NCBI GenBank assembly: GCA_037783545.1
Contig: JBBELK010000623.1
Coordinates: 124,001-188,000, forward strand
Reading direction: 5' to 3'
Length of the DNA: 64,000 bases
Source of the DNA: Henricia sp. BOLD:AAB3569
Taxonomy: Eukaryota > Echinodermata > Asteroidea > Spinulosida > Echinasteridae
The notes below the pieces were generated by a model. It saw nothing but the letters and a program-made list of their open reading frames with translations. It was not told the origin of the DNA and ran no database searches. The position numbers and the translations under genes were made by a program. Below, piece by piece: positions 10,613 through 24,300 of the stretch. Each line of letters begins with the position of its first letter. The stretch's first letter is position 1.

Positions 10613-13600
10613 GTGCGCAATATAGAGAGTTTAGGGCATGCAAACTTTGAAGTTCGTCGGAACATTTTTCGACCTCCAAATTTGCCGACGTTTGGACCAC
10701 ACTTTGACCAAATTGCCGAGCCAAACTGCGGTGCGTTAACGACAGTCCGAATGACTGAGCATGCGCACAACTCAGGAGTACCCCAAAGAGGTGTGTACAG
10801 ACAGCCACGGTTTGCGTGAGAGCAGTCAGGAAGCCTCAACCCAGTTTTTTCTAAACTTTGAAATTTCTCTGCCATTTCCCGGCGAAAGTCTGTCAATTTT
10901 TTATGACAAGTGCGCAATATAGAGAGTTTAGGGCATGCAAAATTTGAAGTTCGTCGGAACATTTTTCGACCTCCAAATTTGCCGACGTTTGGACCACACT
11001 TTGACCAAATTGCCGAGCCAAACTGCGGTGCGTTAACGACAGTCCGAATGACTGAGCATGCGCACAACTCAGGAGTACCCCAAAGAGGTGTGTACAGACA
11101 GCCACGGTTTGCGTGAGAGCAGTCAGGAAGCCTCAACCCAGTTTTTTCTAAACTTTGAAATTTCTCTGCCATTTCCCGGCGAAAGTCTGTCAATTTTTTA
11201 TGACAAGTGCGCAATATAGAGAGTTTAGGGCATGCAAAATTTGAAGTTCGTCGGAACATTTTTCGACCTCCTAATATGCCGACGTTTGGACCACACTTTG
11301 ACCAAATTGCCGAGCCAAACTGCGGTGCGTTAACGACAGTCCGAATGACTGAGCATGCGCACAACTCAGGAGTACCCCAAAGAGGTGTGTACAGACAGCC
11401 ACGGTTTGCGTGAGAGCAGTCAGGAAGCCTCAACCCAGTTTTTTCTAAACTTTGAAATTTCTCTGCCATTTCCCGGCGAAAGTCTGTCAATTTTGTATGA
11501 CAAGTGCGCAATATAGAGAGTTTAGGGCATGCAAAATTTGAAGTTCGTCGGAACATTTTTCGACCTCCAAATTTGCCGACGTTTGGACCACACTTTGACC
11601 AAATTGCCGAGCCAAACTGCGGTGCGTTAACGACAGTCCGAATGACTGAGCATGCGCACAACTCAGGAATACCCCAAAGAGGTGTGTACAGACAGCCACG
11701 GTTTGCGTGAGAGCAGTCAGGAAGCCTCAACCCAGTTTTTTCTAAACTTTAAAATTTCTCTGCCATTTCCCGGCGAAAGTCTGTCATTTTTTTTATGACA
11801 AGTGCGCAATATAGAGAGTTTAGGGCATGCAAACTTTGAAGTTCGTCGGAACATTTTTCGACCTCCAAATTTGCCGACGTTTGGACCACACTTTGACCAA
11901 ATTGCCGAGCCAAACTGCGGTGCGTTAACGACAGTCCGAATGACTGAGCATGCGCACAACTCAGGAGTACCCCAAAGAGGTGTGTACAGACAGCCACGGT
12001 TTGCGTGAGAGCAGTCAGGAAGCCTCAACCCAGTTTTTTCTAAACTTTGAAATTTCTCTGCCATTTCCCGGCGAAAGTCTGTCAATTTTTTATGACAAGT
12101 GCGCAATATAGAGAGTTTAGGGCATGCAAAATTTGAAGTTCGTCGGAACATTTTTCGACCTCCAAATTTGCCGACGTTTGGACCACACTTTGACCAAATT
12201 GCCGAGCCAAACTGCGGTGCGTTAACGACAGTCCGAATGACTGAGCATGCGCACAACTCAGGAGTACCCCAAAGAGGTGTGTACAGACAGCCACGGTTTG
12301 CGTGAGAGCAGTCAGGAAGCCTCAACCCAGTTTTTTCTAAACTTTGAAATTTCTCTGCCATTTCCCGGCGAAAGTCTGTCAATTTTTTATGACAAGTGCG
12401 CAATATAGAGAGTTTAGGGCATGCAAAATTTGAAGTTCGTCGGAACATTTTTCGACCTCCTAATATGCCGACGTTTGGACCACACTTTGACCAAATTGCC
12501 GAGCCAAACTGCGGTGCGTTAACGACAGTCCGAATGACTGAGCATGCGCACAACTCAGGAGTACCCCAAAGAGGTGTGTACAGACAGCCACGGTTTGCGT
12601 GAGAGCAGTCAGGAAGCCTCAACCCAGTTTTTTCTAAACTTTGAAATTTCTCTGCCATTTCCCGGCGAAAGTCTGTCATTTTTTTATGACAAGTGCGCAA
12701 TATAGAGAGTTTAGGGCATGCAAACTTTGAAGTTCGTCGGAACATTTTTCGACCTCCAAATGTGCCGACGTTTGGACCACACTTTGACCAAATTGCCGAG
12801 CCAAACTGCGGTGCGTTAACGACAGTCCGAATGACTGAGCATGCGCACAACTCAGGAGTACCCCAAAGAGGTGTGTACAGACAGCCACGGTTTGCGTGAG
12901 AGCAGTCAGGAAGCCTCAACCCAGTTTTTTCTAAACTTTGAAATTTCTCTGCCATTTCCCGGCGAAAGTCTGTCAATTTTTTATGACAAGTGCGCAATAT
13001 AGAGAGTTTAGGGCATGCAAAATTTGAAGTTCGTCGGAACATTTTTCGACCTCCAAATTTGCCGACGTTTGGACCACACTTTGACCAAATTGCCGAGCCA
13101 AACTGCGGTGCGTTAACGACAGTCCGAATGACTGAGCATGCGCACAACTCAGGAGTACCCCAAAGAGGTGTGTACAGACAGCCACGGTTTGCGTGAGAGC
13201 AGTCAGGAAGCCTCAACCCAGTTTTTTCTAAACTTTGAAATTTCTCTGCCATTTCCCGGCGAAAGTCTGTCAATTTTTTATGACAAGTGCGCAATATAGA
13301 GAGTTTAGGGCATGCAAAATTTGAAGTTCGTCGGAACATTTTTCGACCTCCTAATATGCCGACGTTTGGACCACACTTTGACCAAATTGCCGAGCCAAAC
13401 TGCGGTGCGTTAACGACAGTCCGAATGACTGAGCATGCGCACAACTCAGGAGTACCCCAAAGAGGTGTGTACAGACAGCCACGGTTTGCGTGAGAGCAGT
13501 CAGGAAGCCTCAACCCAGTTTTTTCTAAACTTTGAAATTTCTCTGCCATTTCCCGGCGAAAGTCTGTCAATTTTTTATGACAAGTGCGCAATATAGAGAG

Positions 13601-15663
13601 TTTAGGGCATGCAAAATTTGAAGTTCGTCGGAACATTTTTCGACCTCCTAATATGCCGACGTTTGGACCACACTTTGACCAAATTGCCGAGCCAAACTGC
13701 GGTGCGTTAACGACAGTCCGAATGACTGAGCATGCGCACAACTCAGGAGTACCCCAAAGAGGTGTGTACAGACAGCCACGGTTTGCGTGAGAGCAGTCAG
13801 GAAGCCTCAACCCAGTTTTTTCTAAACTTTGAAATTTCTCTGCCATTTCCCGGCGAAAGTCTGTCAATTTTGTATGACAAGTGCGCAATATAGAGAGTTT
13901 AGGGCATGCAAAATTTGAAGTTCGTCGGAACATTTTTCGACCTCCAAATTTGCCGACGTTTGGACCACACTTTGACCAAATTGCCGAGCCAAACTGCGGT
14001 GCGTTAACGACAGTCCGAATGACTGAGCATGCGCACAACTCAGGAATACCCCAAAGAGGTGTGTACAGACAGCCACGGTTTGCGTGAGAGCAGTCAGGAA
14101 GCCTCAACCCAGTTTTTTCTAAACTTTAAAATTTCTCTGCCATTTCCCGGCGAAAGTCTGTCATTTTTTTATGACAAGTGCGCAATATAGAGAGTTTAGG
14201 GCATGCAAACTTTGAAGTTCGTCGGAACATTTTTCGACCTCCAAATTTGCCGACGTTTGGACCACACTTTGACCAAATTGCCGAGCCAAACTGCGGTGCG
14301 TTAACGACAGTCCGAATGACTGAGCATGCGCACAACTCAGGAGTACCCCAAAGAGGTGTGTACAGACAGCCACGGTTTGCGTGAGAGCAGTCAGGAAGCC
14401 TCAACCCAGTTTTTTCTAAACTTTGAAATTTCTCTGCCATTTCCCGGCGAAAGTCTGTCAATTTTTTATGACAAGTGCGCAATATAGAGAGTTTAGGGCA
14501 TGCAAAATTTGAAGTTCGTCGGAACATTTTTCGACCTCCAAATTTGCCGACGTTTGGACCACACTTTGACCAAATTGCCGAGCCAAACTGCGGTGCGTTA
14601 ACGACAGTCCGAATGACTGAGCATGCGCACAACTCAGGAGTACCCCAAAGAGGTGTGTACAGACATCCACGGTTTGCGTGAGAGCAGTCAGGAAGCCTCA
14701 ACCCAGTTTTTTCTAAACTTTGAAATTTCTCTGCCATTTCCCGGCAAAAGTCTGTCAATTTTTTATGACAAGTGCGCAATATAGAGAGTTTAGGGCATGC
14801 AAAATTTGAAGTTCGTCGGAACATTTTTCGACCTCCAAATTTGCCGACGTTTGGACCACACTTTGACCAAATTGCCGAGCCAAACTGCGGTGCGTTAACG
14901 ACAGTCCGAATGACTGAGCATGCGCACAACTCAGGAGTACCCCAAAGAGGTGTGTACAGACAGCCACGGTTTGCGTGAGAGCAGTCAGGAAGCCTCAACC
15001 CAGTTTTTTCTAAACTTTGAAATTTCTCTGCCATTTCCCGGCGAAAGTCTGTCAATTTTTTTATGACAAGTGCGCAATATAGAGAGTTTAGGGCATGCAA
15101 AATGTGAAGTTCGTCGGAACATTTTTCGACCTCCAAATTTGCCGACGTTTGGACCACACTTTGACCAACTTGCCGAGCCAAACTGCGGTGCGTTAACGAC
15201 AGTCCGAATGACTGAGCATGCGCACAACTCAGGAGTACCCCAAAGAGGTGTGTACAGACAGCCACGGTTTGCGTGAGAGCAGTCAGGAAGCCTCAACCCA
15301 GTTTTTTCTAAACTTTGAAATTTCTCTGCCATTTCCCGGCGAAAGTCTGTCAATTTTTTATGACAAGTGCGCAATATAGAGAGTTTAGGGCATGCAAAAT
15401 GTGAAGTTCGTCGGAACATTTTTCGACCTCCAAATTTGCCGACGTTTGGACCACACTTTGACCAAATTGCCGAGCCAAACTGCGGTGCGTTAACGACAGT
15501 CCGAATGACTGAGCATGCGCACAACTCAGGAGTACCCCAAAGAGGTGTGTACAGACAGCCACGGTTTGCGTGAGAGCAGTCAGGAAGCCTCAACCCAGTT
15601 TTTTCTAAACTTTGAAATTTCTCTGCCATTTCCCGGCGAAAGTCTGTCAATTTTTTATGACAA
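10613..15663. repeat. Long HOR, copy 2 (17 units, 5051 bp)
   Basis: Unit order is N W M G N W M N W M M G N H W C C, identical to copy 1 minus six units. By eye I found only a handful of differences from copy 1: the unit at 12693 carries AAATGTGCC, the segment near 14745 has CCGGCAAAAG, and the first copy ends with CCTTAACCC plus TTTAAAATT near 10540-10566 where this copy does not. Such close identity over 5 kb implies recent duplication or ongoing homogenisation. Confidence 0.92.
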
Positions 15664-17445
15664 GTGCGCAATATAGAGAGTTTAGGGCATGCAAAATTTG
15701 AAGTTCGTCGGAACATTTTTCGACCTCCTAATATGCCGACGTTTGGACCACACTTTGACCAAATTGCCGAGCCAAACTGCGGTGCGTTAACGACAGTCCG
15801 AATGACTGAGCATGCGCACAACTCAGGAGTACCCCAAAGAGGTGTGTACAGACAGCCACGGTTTGCGTGAGAGCAGTCAGGAAGCCTCAACCCAGTTTTT
15901 TCTAAACTTTGAAATTTATCTGCCATTTCCCGGCGAAAGTCTGTCAATTTTGTATGACAAGTGCGCAATATAGAGAGTTTAGGGCATGCAAAATTTGAAG
16001 TTCGTCGGAACATTTTTCGACCTCCAAATTTGCCGACGTTTGGACCACACTTTGACCAAATTGCCGAGCCAAACTGCGGTGCGTTAACGACAGTCCGAAT
16101 GACTGAGCATGCGCACAACTCAGGAGTACCCCAAAGAGGTGTGTACAGACAGCCACGGTTTGCGTGAGAGCAGTCAGGAAGCCTCAACCCAGTTTTTTCT
16201 AAACTTTGAAATTTCTCTGCCATTTCCCGGCGAAAGTCTGTCAATTTCTTATGACAAGTGCGCAATATAGAGAGTTTAGGGCATGCAAACTTTGAAGTTC
16301 GTCGGAACATTTTTCGACCTCCAAATTTGCCGACGTTTGGACCACACTTTGACCAAATTGCCGAGCCAAACTGCGGTGCGTTAACGACAGTCCGAATGAC
16401 TGAGCATGCGCACAACTCAGGAGTACCCCAAAGAGGTGTGTACAGACAGCCACGGTTTGCGTGAGAGCAGTCAGGAAGCCTCAACCCAGTTTTTTCTAAA
16501 CTTTGAAATTTCTCTGCCATTTCCCGGCGAAAGTCTGTCCATTTTTTATGACAAGTGCGCAATATAGAGAGTTTAGGGCATGCAAAATTTGAAGTTCGTC
16601 GGAACATTTTTCGACCTCCAAATTTGCCGACGTTTGGACCAAACTTTGACCAACTTGCCGAGCCAAACTGCGGTGCGTTAACGACAGTCCGAATGACTGA
16701 GCATGCGCACAACTCAGGAGTACCCCAAAGAGGTGTGTACAGACAGCCACGGTTTGCGTGAGAGCAGTCAGGAAGCCTCAACCCAGTTTGTTCTAAACTT
16801 TGAAATTTCTCTGCCATTTCCCAGCGAAAGTCTGTCAATTTTTTATGACAAGTGCGCAATATAGAGAGTTTAGGGCATGCAAAATGTGAAGTTCGTCGGA
16901 ACATTTTTCGACCTCCAAATTTGCCGACGTTTGGACCACACTTTGACCAAATTGCCGAGCCAAACTGCGGTGCGTTAACGACAGTCCGAATGACTGAGCA
17001 TGCGCACAACTCAGGAGTACCCCAAAGAGGTGTGTACAGACAGCCACGGTTTGCGTGAGAGCAGTCAGGAAGCCTCAACACAGTTTTTTCTAAACTTTGA
17101 AATTTCTCTGCCATTTCCCGGCGAAAGTCTGTCAATTTTTTATGACAAGTGCGCAATATAGAGAGTTTAGGGCATGCAAAATGTGAAGTTCGTCGGAACA
17201 TTTTTCGACCTCCAAATTTTCCGACGTTTGGACCACACTTTGACCAAATTGCCGAGCCAAACTGCGGTGCGTTAACGACAGTCCGAATGACTGAGCATGC
17301 GCACAACTCAGGAGTACCCCAAAGAGGTGTGTACAGACAGCCACGGTTTGCGTGAGAGCAGTCAGGAAGCCTCAACCCAGTTTTTTCTAAACTTTGAAAT
17401 TTCTCTGCCCTTTCCCGGCGAAAGTCTGTCAATTTTTTATGACAA
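15664..17445. repeat. Bridge of six mixed units
   Basis: An M unit at 15664 and an N unit at 16258 continue the markers of the domain to the left. The units at 16852 and 17149 carry AAAATGTGAAG. The unit at 16555 has GACCAAACTTTGACCAACTTG, a combination of two changes not seen in its neighbours. CCCAGCG near 16822 and CTGCCCTTTC near 17405 reappear at 19198 and 19488 in the next domain, so this bridge overlaps the source of the 7-unit HOR. Confidence 0.8.
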
Positions 17446-20400
17446 GTGCGCAATATAGAGAGTTTAGGGCATGCAAAATTTGAAGTTCGTCGGAACATTT
17501 TTCGACCTCCAAATTTGCCGACGTTTGGACCACACTTTGACCAAATTGCCGAGCCAAACTGCGGTGCGTTAACGACAGTCCGAATGACTGAGCATGCGCA
17601 CAACTCAGGAGTACCCCAAAGAGGTGTGTACAGACAGCCACGGTTTGCGTGAGAGCAGTCAGGAAGCCTCAACCCAGTTTTTTCTAAACTTTGAAATTTC
17701 TCTGCCATTTCCCGGCGAAAGTCTGTCAATTTTTTATGACAAGTGCGCAATATAGAGAGTTTAGGGCATGCAAAATTTGAAGTTCGTCGGAACATTTTTC
17801 GACCTCCAAATTTGCCGACGTTTGGACCACACTTTGACCAAATTGCCGAGCCAAACTGCGGTGCGTTAACGACAGTCCGAATGACTGAGCATGCGCACAA
17901 CTCAGGAGTACCCCAAAGAGGTGTGTACAGACAGCCACGGTTTGCGTGAGAGCAGTCAGGAAGCCTCAACCCAGTTTTTTATAAACTTTGAAATTTCTCT
18001 GCCATTTCCCGGCGAAAGTCTGTCAATTTTTTATGACAAGTGCGCAATATAGAGAGTTTAGGGCATGCACAATTTGAAGTTCGTCGGAACATTTTTCGAC
18101 CTCCAAATTTGCAGACGTTTGAACCACACTTTGACCAAATTGCCGAGCCAAACTGCGGTGCGTTAACGACAGTCCGAATGACTGAGCATGCGCACAACTC
18201 AGGAGTACCCCAAAGAGGTGTGTACAGACAGCCACGGTTTGCGTGAGAGCAGTCAGGAAGCCTCAACCCAGTTTTTTCTAAACTTTAAAATTTCTCTGCC
18301 ATTTCCCGGCGAAAGTCTGTCAATTTTTTATGACAAGTGCGCAATATAGAGAGTTTAGGGCATGCAAAATTTGAAGTTCGTCGGAACATTTTTCGACCTC
18401 CAAATTTGCCGACGTTTGGACCACACTTTGACCAAATTGCCGAGCCAAACTGCGGTGCGTTAACGACAGTCCGAATGACTGAGCATGCGCACAACTCAGG
18501 AGTACCTCAAAGAGGTGTGTACAGACAGCCACGGTTTGCGTGAGAGCAGTCAGGAAGCCTCAACCCAGTTTTTTCTAAACTTTGAAATTTCTCTTCCATT
18601 TCCCGGCGAAAGTCTGTCAATTTGTTATGACAAGTGCGCAATATAGAGAGTTTAGGGCATGCAAAATTTGAAGTTCGTCGGAACATTTTTCGACCTCCAA
18701 ATTTGCCGACGTTTGGACCACACTTTGACCAAATTGCCGAGCCAAACTGCGGTGCGTTAACGACAGTCCGAATGACTGAGCATGCGCACAACTCAGGAGT
18801 ACCCCAAAGAGGTGTGTACAGACAGCCACGGTTTGCGTGAGAGCAGTCAGGAAGCCTCAACCCAGTTTTTTCTAAACTTTGAAATTTCTCTGCCATTTCC
18901 CGGCGAAAGTCTGTCAATTTTGTATGACAAGTGCGCAATATAGAGAGTTTAGGGCATGCAAAATTTGAAGTTCGTCGGAACATTTTTCGACCTCCAAATT
19001 TGCCGACGTTTGGACCACACTTTGACCAAATTGCCGAGCCAAACTGCGGTGCGTTAACGACAGTCCGAATGACTGAGCATGCGCACAACTCAGGAGTACC
19101 CCAAAGAGGTGTGTACAGACAGCCACGGTTTGCGTGAGAGCAGTCAGGGAGCCTCAACCCAGTTTTTTCTAAACTTTGAAATTTCTCTGCCATTTCCCAG
19201 CGAAAGTCTGTCAATTTTTTATGACAAGTGCGCAATATAGAGAGTTTAGGGCATGCAAAATGTGAAGTTCGTCGGAACATTTTTCGACCTCCAAATTTGC
19301 CGACGTTTGGACCACACTTTGACCAAATTGCCGAGCCAAACTGCGGTGCGTTAACGACAGTCCGAATGACTGAGCATGCGCACAACTCAGGAGTACCCCA
19401 AAGAGGTGTGTACAGACAGCCACGGTTTGCGTGAGAGCAGTCAGGAAGCCTCAACCCAGTTTTTTCTAAACTTTGAAATTTCTCTGCCCTTTCCCGGCGA
19501 AAGTCTGTCAATTTTTTATGACAAGTGCGCAATATAGAGAGTTTAGGGCATGCAAAATTTGAAGTTCGTCGGAACATTTTTCGACCTCCAAATTTGCCGA
19601 CGTTTGGACCACACTTTGACCAAATTGCCGAGCCAAACTGCGGTGCGTTAACGACAGTCCGAATGACTGAGCATGCGCACAACTCAGGAGTACCCCAAAG
19701 AGGTGTGTACAGACAGCCACGGTTTGCGTGAGAGCAGTCAGGAAGCCTCAACCCAGTTTTTTCTAAACTTTGAAATTTCTCTGCCATTTCCCGGCGAAAG
19801 TCTGTCAATTTTTTATGACAAGTGCGCAATATAGAGAGTTTAGGGCATGCAAAATTTGAAGTTCGTCGGAACATTTTTCGACCTCCAAATTTGCCGACGT
19901 TTGGACCACACTTTGACCAAATTGCCGAGCCAAACTGCGGTGCGTTAACGACAGTCCGAATGACTGAGCATGCGCACAACTCAGGAGTACCCCAAAGAGG
20001 TGTGTACAGACAGCCACGGTTTGCGTGAGAGCAGTCAGGAAGCCTCAACCCAGTTTTTTATAAACTTTGAAATTTCTCTGCCATTTCCCGGCGAAAGTCT
20101 GTCAATTTTTTATGACAAGTGCGCAATATAGAGAGTTTAGGGCATGCACAATTTGAAGTTCGTCGGAACATTTTTCGACCTCCAAATTTGCAGACGTTTG
20201 AACCACACTTTGACCAAATTGCCGAGCCAAACTGCGGTGCGTTAACGACAGTCCGAATGACTGAGCATGCGCACAACTCAGGAGTACCCCAAAGAGGTGT
20301 GTACAGACAGCCACGGTTTGCGTGAGAGCAGTCAGGAAGCCTCAACCCAGTTTTTTCTAAACTTTGAAATTTCTCTGCCATTTCCCGGCGAAAGTCTGTC

Positions 20401-21306
20401 AATTTTTTATGACAAGTGCGCAATATAGAGAGTTTAGGGCATGCAAAATTTGAAGTTCGTCGGAACATTTTTCGACCTCCAAATTTGCCGACGTTTGGAC
20501 CACACTTTGACCAAATTGCCGAGCCAAACTGCGGTGCGTTAACGACAGTCCGAATGACTGAGCATGCGCACAACTCAGGAGTACCCCAAAGAGGTGTGTA
20601 CAGACAGCCACGGTTTGCGTGAGAGCAGTCAGGAAGCCTCAACCCAGTTTTTTCTAAACTTTGAAATTTCTCTTCCATTTCCCGGCGAAAGTCTGTCAAT
20701 TTGTTATGACAAGTGCGCAATATAGAGAGTTTAGGGCATGCAAAATTTGAAGTTCGTCGGAACATTTTTCGACCTCCAAATTTGCCGACGTTTGGACCAC
20801 ACTTTGACCAAATTGCCGAGCCAAACTGCGGTGCGTTAACGACAGTCCGAATGACTGAGCATGCGCACAACTCAGGAGTACCCCAAAGAGGTGTGTACAG
20901 ACAGCCACGGTTTGCGTGAGAGCAGTCAGGAAGCCTCAACCCAGTTTTTTCTAAACTTTGAAATTTCTCTGCCATTTCCCGGCGAAAGTCTGTCAATTTT
21001 GTATGACAAGTGCGCAATATAGAGAGTTTAGGGCATGCAAAATTTGAAGTTCGTCGGAACATTTTTCGACCTCCAAATTTGCCGACGTTTGGACCACACT
21101 TTGACCAAATTGCCGAGCCAAACTGCGGTGCGTTAACGACAGTCCGAATGACTGAGCATGCGCACAACTCAGGAGTACCCCAAAGAGGTGTGTACAGACA
21201 GCCACGGTTTGCGTGAGAGCAGTCAGGGAGCCTCAACCCAGTTTTTTCTAAACTTTGAAATTTCTCTGCCATTTCCCGGCGAAAGTCTGTCAATTTTTTA
21301 TGACAA
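17446..21306. repeat. 7-unit HOR (2079 bp), about 1.9 copies
   Basis: Markers recur at 2079 bp: CTGCCCTTTC before 17446 and 19525; TTTTTTATAAAC before 18040 and 20119; a unit with GCACAATTT, TTTGCAGACG and TTTGAACC at 18040 and 20119; TCTTCC with AATTTGTTATG before 18634 and 20713; TTTTGTATG before 18931 and 21010. The second copy stops after six units, where the 3-unit HOR begins. CCCAGCG before 16852 and 19228 is offset by eight units, not seven, so one unit was lost or fused at the left junction. Confidence 0.9.
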
Positions 21307-24300
21307 GTGCGCAATATAGAGAGTTTAGGGCATGCAAAATTTGAAGTTCGTCGGAACATTTTTTGACCTCCAAATTTGCCGACGTTTGGACCACACTTTG
21401 ACCAAATTGCCGAGCCAAACTGCGGTGCGTTAACGACAGTCCGAATGACTGAGCATGCGCACAACTCAGGAGTACCCCAAAGAGGTGTGTACAGACAGCC
21501 ACGGTTTGCGTGAGAGCAGTCAGGGAGCCTCAACCCAGTTTTTTCTAAACTTTGAAATTTCTCTGCCATTTCCCGGCGAAAGTCTGTCAATTTTTTATGA
21601 CAAGTGCGCAATATAGAGAGTTTAGGGCATGCAAAATTTGAAGTTCGTCGGAACATTTTTCGACCTCCAAATTTGCCGACGTTTGGACCACACTTTGACC
21701 AAATTGCCGAGCCAAACTGCGGTGCGTTAACGACAGTCCGAATGACTGAGCATGCGCACAACTCAGGAGTACCCCAAAGAGGTGTGTACAGACAGCCACG
21801 GTTTGCGTGAGAGCAGTCAGGGAGCCTCAACCCAGTTTTTTCTAAACTTTGAAATTTCTCTTCCATTTCCCGGCGAAAGTCTGTCAATTTGTTATGACAA
21901 GTGCGCAATATAGAGAGTTTAGGGCATGCAAAATTTGAAGTTCGTCGGAACATTTTTCGACCTCCAAATTTGCCGACGTTTGGACCACACTTTGACCAAA
22001 TTGCCGAGCCAAACTGCGGTGCGTTAACGACAGTCCGAATGACTGAGCATGCGCACAACTCAGGAGTACCCCAAAGAGGTGTGTACAGACAGCCACGGTT
22101 TGCGTGAGAGCAGTCAGGAAGCCTCAACCCAGTTTTTTCTAAACTTTGAAATTTCTCTGCCATTTCCCGGCAAAAGTCTGTCAATTTTTTATGACAAGTG
22201 CGCAATATAGAGAGTTTAGGGCATGCAAAATTTGAAGTTCGTCGGAACATTTTTCGACCTCCAAATTTGCCGACGTTTGGACCACACTTTGACCAAATTG
22301 CCGAGCCAAACTGCGGTGCGTTAACGACAGTCCGAATGACTGAGCATGCGCACAACTCAGGAGTACCCCAAAGAGGTGTGTACAGACAGCCACGGTTTGC
22401 GTGAGAGCAGTCAGGGAGCCTCAACCCAGTTTTTTCTAAACTTTGAAATTTCTCTGCCATTTCCCGGCGAAAGTCTGTCAATTTTTTATGACAAGTGCGC
22501 AATATAGAGAGTTTAGGGCATGCAAAATTTGAAGTTCGTCGGAACATTTTTCGACCTCCAAATTTGCCGACGTTTGGACCACACTTTGACCAAATTGCCG
22601 AGCCAAACTGCGGTGCGTTAACGACAGTCCGAATGACTGAGCATGCGCACAACTCAGGAGTACCCCAAAGAGGTGTGTACAGACAGCCACGGTTTGCGTG
22701 AGAGCAGTCAGGGAGCCTCAACCCAGTTTTTTCTAAACTTTGAAATTTCTCTTCCATTTCCCGGCGAAAGTCTGTCAATTTGTTATGACAAGTGCGCAAT
22801 ATAGAGAGTTTAGGACATGCAAAATTTGAAGTTCGTCGGAACATTTTTCGACCTCCAAATTTGCCGACGTTTGGACCACACTTTGACCAAATTGCCGAGC
22901 CAAACTGCGGTGCGTTAACGACAGTCCGAATGACTGAGCATGCGCACAACTCAGGAGTACCCCAAAGAGGTGTGTACAGACAGCCACGGTTTGCGTGAGA
23001 GCAGTCAGGAAGCCTCAACCCAGTTTTTTCTAAACTTTGAAATTTCTCTGCCATTTCCCGGCGAAAGTCTGTCAATTTTTTATGACAAGTGCGCAATATA
23101 GAGAGTTTAGGGCATGCAAAATTTGAAGTTCGTCGGAACATTTTTCGACCTCCAAATTTGCCGACGTTTGGACCACACTTTGACCAAATTGCCGAGCCAA
23201 ACTGCGGTGCGTTAACGACAGTCCGAATGACTGAGCATGCGCACAACTCAGGAGTACCCCAAAGAGGTGTGTACAGACAGCCACGGTTTGCGTGAGAGCA
23301 GTCAGGGAGCCTCAACCCAGTTTTTTCTAAACTTTGAAATTTCTCTGCCATTTCCCGGCGAAAGTCTGTCAATTTTTTATGACAAGTGCGCAATATAGAG
23401 AGTTTAGGGCATGCAAAATTTGAAGTTCGTCGGAACATTTTTCGACCTCCAAATTTGCCGACGTTTGGACCACACTTTGACCAAATTGCCGAGCCAAACT
23501 GCGGTGCGTTAACGACAGTCCGAATGACTGAGCATGCGCACAACTCAGGAGTACCCCAAAGAGGTGTGTACAGACAGCCACGGTTTGCGTGAGAGCAGTC
23601 AGGGAGCCTCAACCCAGTTTTTTCTAAACTTTGAAATTTCTCTTCCATTTCCCGGCGAAAGTCTGTCAATTTGTTATGACAAGTGCGCAATATAGAGAGT
23701 TTAGGGCATGCAAAATTTGAAGTTCGTCGGAACATTTTTCGACCTCCAAATTTGCCGACGTTTGGACCACACTTTGACCAAATTGCCGAGCCAAACTGCG
23801 GTGCGTTAACGACAGTCCGAATGACTGAGCATGCGCACAACTCAGGAGTACCCCAAAGAGGTGTGTACAGACAGCCACGGTTTGCGTGAGAGCAGTCAGG
23901 AAGCCTCAACCCAGTTTTTTCTAAACTTTGAAATTTCTCTGCCATTTCCCGGCGAAAGTCTGTCAATTTTTTATGACAAGTGCGCAATATAGAGAGTTTA
24001 GGGCATGCAAAATTTGAAGTTCGTCGGAACATTTTTCGACCTCCAAATTTGCCGACGTTTGGACCACACTTTGACCAAATTGCCGAGCCAAACTGCGGTG
24101 CGTTAACGACAGTCCGAATGACTGAGCATGCGCACAACTCAGGAGTACCCCAAAGAGGTGTGTACAGACAGCCACGGTTTGCGTGAGAGCAGTCAGGGAG
24201 CCTCAACCCAGTTTTTTCTAAACTTTGAAATTTCTCTTCCATTTCCCGGCGAAAGTCTGTCAATTTGTTATGACAAGTGCGCAATATAGAGAGTTTAGGG

